Source: Phanerodontia chrysosporium (lineage: Eukaryota > Basidiomycota > Agaricomycetes > Polyporales > Phanerochaetaceae). From it: a DNA stretch of 64,000 bases. The notes under the pieces were generated by a model. It saw only the letters and a program-made list of their open reading frames with translations. It was not told the origin of the DNA and searched no databases. How positions within the stretch are numbered: the stretch's first letter is position 1; each line of letters opens with the position of its first letter. The DNA is taken from assembly GCA_001910725.1 (NCBI GenBank), contig MJGA01000002.1, forward strand, positions 1,178,001-1,242,000, read 5' to 3'. The translations under genes were made by a program, and so were the position numbers. Of the stretch, positions 56,155 through 64,000 are shown in pieces.

Positions 56155-58194
56155 TGTTATCCTCAGCGACGGTCTGTGCCAGCCTTACATACCGAAAAGG
56201 CAGACATGTCAAACCATGTCGCTGAACCCCGAGCCGGTACAAGTCTCGGCTATACTCACATGAGCCCCACCGGACTTCTCGCGGTTCTTCCGACATTGTT
56301 TGGGAGCACGGTGTTGTGCAACTCTTCAGTGAGGTCCGGTCTGTCGTAATGGCCTACTTGCCAACAAGATGGAATTACGGATGCCCAACACGTTCGACAG
56401 ACTCGTCCACTGTATGACGTCGAGCAATTCATGAATAATGACAGATTTGCGGCTGCCCTCCTATACGCGTCCCCTTAACTTGCGGATAAGCGGACTTGAG
56501 CGTGTCGTATAGCCTCGCCGCATATGAATGGTGCGTGTCAACACACCATACTTGTTCGTGGTCATTGAGAACATTCTATCAGAGCGTTACATAGACCATT
56601 GCTTTCTTACCCACCATTCATTAACATATTCGGCCCGCTCACACCGCCCTACCGCGCACTTACCACGCGCATCAGTCGCGTTGTCGGATGTAAGCCGTCG
56701 AATATACTCGCGAGTGATATCTAAGTCAAAGTTACATCGATTGCACAGGCTTTCATCTCTCAGACGCGCACCCAGTATCACATGTGTATGTTTTCGCTGC
56801 CGGTATAGCACTTTGCTGGATTAGAATCTGGTGGTAGCTGGAGGACCGAGGCCAGATGGCTACGGGGTTTTCACGCTGTCCTGGCTCGAAGAGGAAGTGT
56901 TTTTGAGTGTTGTCACAGACTTCCTACCGTAAAGATCAAGATCATATTCCAGTGCGACCGTATACTGACGGTCCATCTCGACGCCGATACGGCAGCCTCG
57001 CACGGGTCGATCTGAAGTGAGTGTCAATGCACTTCTCATACTAGCTTGCTGATCTTTGAAACATACAGAGTGTTCTTGCCCGGCTCGTCTTGTCATCCAG
57101 GAGAAGCTAAAGATCATTCTAACGTGAGAACGCCGAGTTCTCGGTCGGACAATCTCTACAAGATGAAGGGCTTTCCCTTTGATGTCCGGGTGCCTAGACC
57201 ATCTCAAATATAGCCAACCCCCGTTTCTCGAGCAGGCCCTAGAGTCCTGTGCGTGAGGTCTTACCCTATCTCGGTCGTCTTCATGCCGCCGGAACCGTCA
57301 GCGGGACGCCCTGATAACTTCCGTTTTGCGAGGCCTCTTTCAAGACAGGTCGGGAACGTTGGGCGACATCCGTATCGCCGTGCGCGTGACTGCCGGACGC
57401 CACCTCCCTGAGTATTTGCTTCAGTATGTGGAACATGAAGCTGTGCTACTTGGTTTCTGACGCGCCCTATTCTTTAGGAACATTCGTCAAACGCCAACAC
57501 GGGTTTTGCCCGACGGCTCTATGCTCGCGCAGCGGGTCCAGAACGCGGTGCACGCTCACGCTGGTGCTCTGCGAACGTCGCTACATCACTACTTTCTGCT
57601 AGGTGCCGAAAAAGCTGTAATCACGGTGCAGCTTTACGCGGGGCATCTGAGATAGATGTAACGTCGGTCCCGATTCCATCTGCTCCTATTATCCGGGCGC
57701 TTCAATCGACCTTGACCAGAGCTCGCAGGTTGGGCGGGTTTCAGGGTAGGAAGGCGACTGCGTCGAATGCTTTCCAATTCTTGGAAGGTATCATCGCCCC
57801 AAACCCCAAGACCCGGGCTGGGACAGAGGCGATCGACAGACACTGTCCAGCACTGATACGGGCACCCGCAGCATGTCAAGACTGAAATACGCGGACCAGC
57901 CCTGTCCTCATTCAATCCCGCGCCTTGACACCGAAGTGCGTGTAGCTTCCCCGATTAAGCTCCCATACACGTTTTTCTCGCGTCTTCCGCTATCCGGAGC
58001 CTGACCTCGAAGATCTGGCAGCCTCATGTTATACACGCCCTGTCCGTCCCTCAATCACGTTGTCTCCCTTTAAAATAACGTCCGCTTTCTGCGCTTTGGC
58101 CCTCCTCCCCAGGGCATTCCTCACTTCCGTACGAGCTACTCCCAAGCTCCTCCACGTTCCCCCCTTCCGCTCCCCCTTTCGACGACCTTTCACG
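56155..58194. other. 2 kb, only unrecognised fragments
   Basis: No confident gene. Between about 56,860 and 57,915 frames are open on both strands, some with protein-like composition. On the plus strand about 57,482-57,655 reads NIRQTPTRVLPDGSMLAQRV onward to a stop, and a nearby frame reads VPIPSAPIIRALQSTLTRAR. On the minus strand 56860-57207 contains VEMDRQYTVALEYDLDLYGR. They could be exons of one unrecognised or decayed gene. The last 150 bp are the C/T-rich leader of the kinase gene. Confidence 0.4.
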
Positions 58195-60622
58195 ATGGTT
58201 ACTACCGCGCAGTCCACAAGCTCACCACAACCACCACAAGTCGGCACTCTCATCGACAACGGCGCGCTGGAACTCGTCGAAGTCCTGGGATACGGCGGCT
58301 ATGGCATCGTCTACCGCGCGATCGACACCTACTCCTCGAACCCCACCTCGTACGCAGTCAAATGCCTTCCCCATTCTACCAAGCGGAATGCAGCCCGCCA
58401 GCGGCAGTTGCACATCCGCGAAATCACTCTTCATCAGCTCGCTTCGGCACATCCTGGCGTTGTGACCCTCCATCGCGTTATCGAAGACTCGCATTTCACC
58501 TGGATCGTCATGGATTACTGTCCCGATGGCGACCTCTTCACCCAGATCCTTCACAATCGCAGATACCTCGGCAATAATGAACTCATCAAGAATGTGTTCC
58601 TTCAGCTGCTTGACGCAGTCGAATATTGCCATTCGCTCAACATCTACCACCGCGACCTCAAGCCGGAGAACATCCTCTGCTTCGACGACGGTCTGCGCCT
58701 CGCCATCACGGACTTTGGTCTGGCTACCACGGAACGGATGAGTACCGAGTTTCGCACGGGCAGTGTGTACCACATGAGTCCAGGTATGTCATTCCTTTTA
58801 CTCCGGCCTCGGAGCGCGGCTTACACGTGTTTGCAGAGTGCCAGGGCGGCGAGTTTGCTCCCACTAGGAGTTACTCCCCTCTGTTCAACGACATCTGGTC
58901 GCTGGGTATCATCCTGCTCAACCTCATCACCGGTCGCAACCCCTGGAAGTCTGCGTCGGCGGACGACTGCACGTTCCAGGCGTACCTCAAGGACCCTGTG
59001 CGCTTCCTTCCGACCGTGCTTCCGATCTCCGATGAGGTCAACGCGCTTCTCGTCCGTACCCTCGAGGTCGACTGGCGTCACCGCATCACGCTGCGCGAGA
59101 TGCGTCAGGCCGTCAAGAGCATCCGCAACTTCTATTCTGAGGACGTTCTCTTTGAGGACAGCATGGCCCGGTGCCCATGGGAGGCAGGTGTCCACTGCGA
59201 GGAGGAAGAGGACGACAGCGCATCCACCGATCCGGAGCCCGTCCAAGAGGTCATCCCCGAGCCCCAGCCGGAGGTTGCGCAGGAGTTTCTCGATACTCCG
59301 GCAACCGAAAACGCAGATTGGGGCGTCGACGGAGACTCGGACATGGTCTTCGCAGCCCAGCCTACCACGCAATACTCTTGGGACGATTATACGTCACTCG
59401 AGAAACCTGGTGCTGCGCGCGATGGTGGCCGCTCTATGTCCCCCTCTCCTTCCCTGTCCCCACGGCGTCGGTTCGCGGACTCCCGAGCTACCAGTCGACC
59501 ATCTATGTACTCTTTGGTGTCGTCTTCACCCTCAATCCCTTCTCCACCTCTGACACCCGGTCCAGAGGAAGCGAGCTTCCCAAACTCGCAGCGCAGGCCG
59601 TACCTCCGGGTCGACGTCAACAGCCTACATCCGGATTTCTACAACGCGGCCAACGTCGACATGCTGTCCGCTCACTCGTCGGTGATGCAAACGGCCATCG
59701 AGTCGGCCTACGACTACGACAATACCGACCCGTACCAGTCGTTCCTCTACGCCGACTCGGAGAAGATGATGTCGCCCATGGACGTCGCCATGACTCCGAC
59801 GGAGTACGAGTACAACGAGGACGACATGGATGCGCTGTCGTCGTACGATTACTCGACTGCCGACGTGTACGACGCCCTCGGTGCAGCGAACGGGTCAACC
59901 GCTCGGCCGGACTCCCCGGCTCTGGGCCTCGACCTTTTTTCGACTTCGACTGCCGTCGATGCTTCGTTCGACACTGCATCGACCCTCAACTGGAGTACTG
60001 TCCCTCGAACCCGTCGTCGGCCGCCCCGACCTCAACCTATTCCTTTCTCACGTTCACACCCGCCACCTCACACGTCTCGAACAAGATCCCGTCCTTCTCT
60101 TTCGGGGAGTCCACTCCCAATGCTTCGACTTCAGACAAGTCGGGATCGACTCCCGCTTCGTCATTTCTCGCACACCCCGCCGCGCAGTCTACGCCGGCAC
60201 CCAGCTCGCAGGCGCGCTCTCGATCCCGGTCCCGGTCCCGTTCGCGCAAGTCTCGACTTCTCAACCCCGTCCGTCTGGCATTCACGCGACGGTCCCGCTC
60301 GCCCTCTCCGCCGGCGCGTCCCGGCTCTGCCGACCAGCAGGTCGAGCTCGGTGGTAGTTCGCTTGCACAGCAGCAGCAGTTCGTCACCCACTGGACGCTC
60401 TCGACGTCCATCTCACCTAACTACCCGCCGACGCTTTCCTGTTTTGCGTCGCCTGCACCATCTCCTCCGCGGTCTCCTCCAGCTGGCACAGGTGCCAGTA
60501 CGAGTGTGCAAGAGAAGGACACGCTGGGCATGAGGCAGCGCTGCACGAAGCGTAGGCTCCGGTCGGCGAAAGACTGGTTCTCGCCGGGAAGACTGTTTGC
60601 TGCAGTCATGCCTTCGCCGTAG
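58195..60622 (+). CDS. Ran1/SKS1-like serine/threonine protein kinase (one apparent missing base)
   Basis: Kinase of the group containing fission yeast Ran1/Pat1 and budding yeast Sks1/Vhs1, linked to nutrient and mating control. Exons 58195-58783 and 58837-60622. Domain order: Gly loop LGYGGYGIVYRA, Lys in YAVKCL, VMDYCPDGDLF hinge, catalytic HRDLKPEN, DFGLAT, TGSVYHMSPECQGGEF activation end, SPLFNDIWSLGIILLNLITG, and DWRHRITLREM. A disordered C-half follows, with an SR repeat and the ending SAKDWFSPGRLFAAVMPSP. Near 60,000 the frame must slip by one missing base after STLNWST to reach PSNPSSAAPTSTYSF. The exon sum is one base short of a multiple of three, and the corrected length is 791 residues. 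Without correction the open frame stops at 60533 with an implausible Arg/Pro tail. Confidence 0.88.
60219..60246 (+). repeat. Hexamer repeat coding Ser-Arg dipeptides in the kinase tail
   Basis: Near-perfect copies of CGGTCC (TCTCGATCCCGGTCCCGGTC) encode the SRSRSRSRSR stretch of the kinase C-half. Such runs are prone to slippage, but this one is in frame with the corrected C-terminus. Confidence 0.75.
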
Positions 60623-61091
60623 AGGGTTTTGATTTTTATCCACATCATCTCTGGGACTCTGAAAACTTGGGCATCTTCAGTCCTCGCATTGTACCATTTG
60701 TACCATCCGCATCATCTTCAGCATCAGCATCGCACACGCATTCCTATCTTATCCTTCGCATCCACAACGCGCATCGTATCTTTATTCGTCACCGTGTACT
60801 GTTAGTGTACCAGTAAACTACTACTAGAGTAACACAAGTTGTTTATACTCTACTATGCACCATATGCCACATTATGCACACTATGCTCAGATCACTTGCG
60901 CATGCGTGCACTATTCGAAAGTCAGTTCTAGCCTATTGACAGATCTGCTCTAGCACACAGAACGTCACCCGCGCTCACAGTTGGCCTGCACACTCAGCCG
61001 GAAGGGTGTGTCAACGTAAAACCTGAAAATCATCTAGAGCAGCGACAGAGCAAGTACGATAGTGTGTATATGTACCAGTGACGACGATGGA
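60623..61091. other. Convergent 3' region, kinase / uS5m
   Basis: 469 bp between two stop codons, with AT-rich and CA-rich DNA and runs such as ACACTATGCTC. It should hold both polyadenylation regions. No gene seen. Confidence 0.5.
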
Positions 61092-62114
61092 CTACGTCCG
61101 CAAGCTGACCATCTTCCGACCGCGTTCTCGCTCCACGTCTTCCGCGGACCGCATGCCTGACCCCTTCATCAACCTCTTCGTTGGTCCGCCGATACCGTTG
61201 CCCATCGCTAACGGTGCATTACCCGCCCAGAGCATACGAAGGGTAGTGTTGATAACATTCATCGGCGTCCTGCTTCCCCACACTTTCGCGCTCGCGTCTT
61301 TAATACCCGCAGCCTTCAGGATGTAGTGGATGTACGGGTTGCAGCGCAAACCGAAACCGACGGGACGGGGTCGAAGAATGACCTTCGTCGATCCGAGCTT
61401 GGACTCCATCTCAGTCCATAGCGTGCGGTTTTCCATGCGGTCAACATAGTCGACATTCCGGTAGGCCTGGGCTAGGGCCTTCTCGTGCGCGACCGAGGAT
61501 TCCGCGTCTGAGGCCATACCGAAGCCGAGTAGGCCGTTGCCATTGCCGACGACATAAACCGCGCTCATGCGGTGCTTCTTGCCCTTTCCTGTCTGCTGGG
61601 TGACTCGACGGAAGATGAGGATATACTCGTGCCATTGGGACCGCTCCATCTTAGAGGCATCGAGGAATTCAAAGCGTGAGTCTGTCTTCTTCTCTTCGGG
61701 CGGCTCCTCATCCCACTTCCCGCCCAGCGGATTCTCGTTGCGGAAGATGATCCTGTTGTGGTACGGTGAGGCTGGTCCAGCGGGTAGCTCCTCAGTGAAG
61801 GCTATGTCGTCGAGGAGAGGGTCCTGCGTCATGAGATTGGGAAAAGGGCCTTCTTCATCCCACTCCTCATCCTCCTCGGCCCACCCCTCCTCCAAGATGT
61901 CGCCTGGTTTCGAGGTGAGCGCGCTGCTCTCTGACGGTGGTTGTGTCTCCAAGGTTGCTTTTGACGGCGGCACGCTGCCCTCGGGAGGTGGTGAGGGTGC
62001 CTGGGTAGAGTTGAAACGATGGGCAGCCAGAGAGACACGGGGAGTGCATAGTGCCGCACGTGATGGTGCCGTCAGGCGAGGAGTGTTGAGAGCATGCCGG
62101 GCGAAGCGTAGCAT
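61092..62114 (-). CDS. MRPS5: Mitoribosomal protein uS5m (MRPS5)
   Basis: Small-subunit mitoribosome protein, 340 residues in one uninterrupted exon, unusual among these intron-rich genes. The presequence is MLRFARHALNTPRLTAPSRA. An acidic linker (EEGWAEEDEEWDEEG) and an organelle-specific N-extension follow. The S5 N-terminal domain reads FRRVTQQTGKGKKHRMSAVY and VVGNGNGLLGFGMASDAESS. The S5 C-terminal domain reads STKVILRPRPVGFGLRCNPY, ILKAAGIKDASAKVWGSRTP and MNVINTTLRML. All are close to the bacterial uS5 pattern. It diverges from the ELYS-like gene across 227 bp. Confidence 0.95.
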   Translation of the reverse strand: MLRFARHALNTPRLTAPSRAALCTPRVSLAAHRFNSTQAPSPPPEGSVPPSKATLETQPPSESSALTSKPGDILEEGWAEEDEEWDEEGPFPNLMTQDPLLDDIAFTEELPAGPASPYHNRIIFRNENPLGGKWDEEPPEEKKTDSRFEFLDASKMERSQWHEYILIFRRVTQQTGKGKKHRMSAVYVVGNGNGLLGFGMASDAESSVAHEKALAQAYRNVDYVDRMENRTLWTEMESKLGSTKVILRPRPVGFGLRCNPYIHYILKAAGIKDASAKVWGSRTPMNVINTTLRMLWAGNAPLAMGNGIGGPTKRLMKGSGMRSAEDVERERGRKMVSLRT

Positions 62115-62341
62115 GCTTGCTGAACGGCGTTGAAGAGTCGCAGGACGGAAGTTGGGCGCATGCGCTCGGGAATAATTGTATGGTCACGTGACGGGCGTCT
62201 GGTTCGCGCGTCAACAGACTTGGGGTTTGTTCGCTGCGACGACCTTTGGACAACCGTCTTGCCTCGGCTACTCTCTTGTTTACTTGTGGCCCCGGAACCG
62301 TGTCTATCGCGGAAGAATTGTAGGAGTAAGCAGGAGGAGAC
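62115..62341. promoter_or_regulatory. 227-bp bidirectional promoter, uS5m / ELYS-like
   Basis: Start codons of a mitoribosomal gene and a nucleoporin gene diverge from here. It contains GGTCACGTGAC at 62183-62193, a perfect 10-base palindrome (GTCACGTGAC) centred on an E-box CACGTG, the binding core of Cbf1/Usf-type bHLH factors. No TATA box was seen. Confidence 0.6.
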
Positions 62342-64000
62342 ATGGACGAAGTGAGTTCGTAGGAAAAGGGCCCGCAGAGCGCGTCCACTCACCACTCTAA
62401 ACACGCGCACGTCCAACAGGACCAGATCGACCTCACCGTACTCTTCGAGATATCCCCAGACAAATTTCCATGGCGCGTGCCAGTGCCGAGGCAGATAGAG
62501 GACCGCCGTGCCCGCATGTCCGACGTCCTCATATTCGACATCCTTTTGTCCGCCGGTGGAGTCAAGCACCCACAAACCTTGTACCCGCCACGCGACCTTG
62601 ACTCCCTCAGACGTCTCTTGGACGCCATAGAAGGGACCTCATATGACGCTCTCAAGAAGGACTGCTTAATCTACTTCCTGCTCAAGTGGCACCAAGACGG
62701 GCGGGAAGACAAGTTCCAAGAAGATCGGTGTATCCCGCCACAGTTTGTGGCCCTCGCTGACGCGTATTGGCACCTCGACTCTGGCATCGACGTTCCTGTG
62801 AGCGCGTTCTACGTTCTATCTCTGTCTTTATGTGCTGAATATTCCGCAGCGTGCAGTGAGTTTACTTTCCGACGCGCGGTTGAACCGCGACTATCCCTCA
62901 AAGATCATTCAAGCTCTCTCCTTGGAAGAAAACGCCAATGAGCTCATTCTCAGATATGTGCGCACCGCAAAGCCTCTGTTGACGGAACCAGACGACATCG
63001 ACGCGTACTCAATAGCGCTAACCGAGTCCAGCCTGATGGCTGCATGGAACTATCAGCGGACTTTCCCAGAAGGGAGTGCTATGCGCTCCCGAATCATCCA
63101 TAACATTTTCAGGTGGTGCCTCACGCGTGCGTCACCCTTTCGCAGATTGCCCGCTCATGCCATACTCATCGTCGTGTTGCAGCTAAACCACGTGCGGGTC
63201 CGCTTGTAAAGTTGCTATCTTTCCCATTCTCCGACTATGAACAGGGACTTCTTCATGAATACGCTCTCAATCCGCCATTGGAACTCCCTGTTCCGTCTAT
63301 TCCTGCCATCCAAGATCTTGCATGCACACGCCTTATCCAGGGGGGTCAGCTTGCGGCCGCTGTCAAGCTGGATAGGAAGTTCGCCATCACACCTGTGCGG
63401 GGCACGTCCACTAGCAAACTCAGTGAACATGCTCGCAAACTAGCCGCAGACAGGAAGCAGATCATTGACGAGATTCTGGCCGTCATGCCTACTGCAGAGC
63501 GCCTGCTGCTGGAAGCCGAGTTAGAGCAGATGGGGCAAGAGGACGACACAAGTCCTAAGACTCCCGACACCCGCTCCCCCAGAGTAAATGGTGAAGCGAA
63601 ACGTGGACCTCGCAGAGTTGCTGTCGACGGACCTGTTCTACCAATTCCGCAGCGCTCAGGCGCACCGCGCTTCGGTGGCCCAGTGCCAGCTAATGCGTCC
63701 AGCTCTTTCGCGGCCGTCCGACAAATGTATGAGGCTATATCGTCTGGCAGACCTCTCCCTCATCAGGAAGGCTCGCCCAAACCACTGGCGCAGGAAGACA
63801 CAGACCCCATCATCGAGTCCCAAGACGCGCCATCCACGGGAGTCAAGCCAGGAGACTCTGGCGAGACAGTCACCTCCATTTCCGCTCGCATCAGCTCTTC
63901 CAAACAGCCCGCATACTCAGCAAAGACCACCTCTATCTCTGCCCCTCTCCGCCAAAGCTCCCTCTTCGAGTCGAAAGGGAGCGCCAACCGGACACCCAAC
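62342..64000 (+). CDS. ELYS-like nucleoporin, 3' end beyond window
   Basis: Protein with the ELYS-like domain of nuclear pore assembly factors (ELYS/MEL-28; small fungal ELY5-type). Exons 62342-62350, 62420-62797, 62850-63126 and 63183 to beyond 64000, in exact phase. Exon 1 codes only Met-Asp-Glu. The helical ELYS-like part reads DILLSAGGVKHPQTLYPPRD, LRRLLDAIEGTSYDALKKDC, LIYFLLKWHQDGR, AYWHLDSGIDVPRAVSLLSD, LILRYVRTAKPLL, and ALTESSLMAAWNYQRTF. A second helical part has FPFSDYEQGLLHEYALNPPL and KLDRKFAITP. From about 63,540 the protein becomes Ser/Pro-rich and disordered. The C-terminus is missing. Confidence 0.85.

Noticed and set aside
59171..60000. The frame of the kinase C-tail extended leftward over the kinase domain
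   Set aside because: In that frame the region gives Arg/Gly-rich nonsense; the kinase domain lies in another frame, and the tail frame is real only after about 60,000.

Overview
The window is nuclear DNA of a filamentous basidiomycete, most likely an Agaricomycete (polypore-like). Evidence: dense genes on both strands, many phase-conserved introns of about 48-60 bp with GTRNGT donors and YAG acceptors, high GC, long disordered Ser/Pro-rich proteins, and a plant-cell-wall enzyme set (GH28, GH51, sugar transporters). No bacterial-type operons, CRISPR arrays, tRNA/rRNA genes or intact transposons were seen. Coordinates are coding extents (ATG to stop). Exon borders were placed by hand from frame, splice consensus and family conservation, so single borders may be off by a base or two.

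Layout. 0-7 kb: an inverted pair of GT32-type glycosyltransferase paralogues flanking an unknown gene and the succinate dehydrogenase assembly factor SDHAF2. 7-9.5 kb: no gene recognised. 9.5-15.3 kb: a large PH-domain protein and the PP1 phosphatase catalytic subunit. 15.3-18.9 kb: a GC-rich stretch full of spurious open frames. 18.9-23.4 kb: an uncharacterised disordered protein and SEC62. 23.5-27.5 kb: three mitochondrial genes (MGR3-like, mL45, MIX17/CHCHD2), the last two divergent. 27.6-28.8 kb: an F-box protein, then 3.2 kb without a recognised gene. 32-43.2 kb: an arrestin-like protein, VPS16, a SYG1/XPR1 SPX-EXS phosphate transporter, and ATP10. 43.7-45.8 kb: a GT61 glycosyltransferase with several apparent frameshifts. 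46-55.2 kb: a carbohydrate-use neighbourhood with an MFS sugar porter divergent from a GH51 arabinofuranosidase, a TPT-type transporter and a secreted GH28 exo-polygalacturonase. 55.6-64 kb: LSM8, a Ran1/SKS1-like kinase, mitoribosomal uS5m, and an ELYS-like nucleoporin running off the end.

Functional threads. Six genes serve mitochondria (SDHAF2, MGR3-like, mL45, MIX17, ATP10, uS5m). VPS16, SEC62 and the arrestin belong to membrane traffic and secretion. The most interesting regulatory signal is the 606-bp MFS/GH51 divergent promoter, with three perfect inverted repeats within 110 bp. A second pattern matters for anyone using the gene models: several otherwise good genes need one missing base restored, always of the same sign, which points to single-base deletions in the assembly rather than true gene decay.
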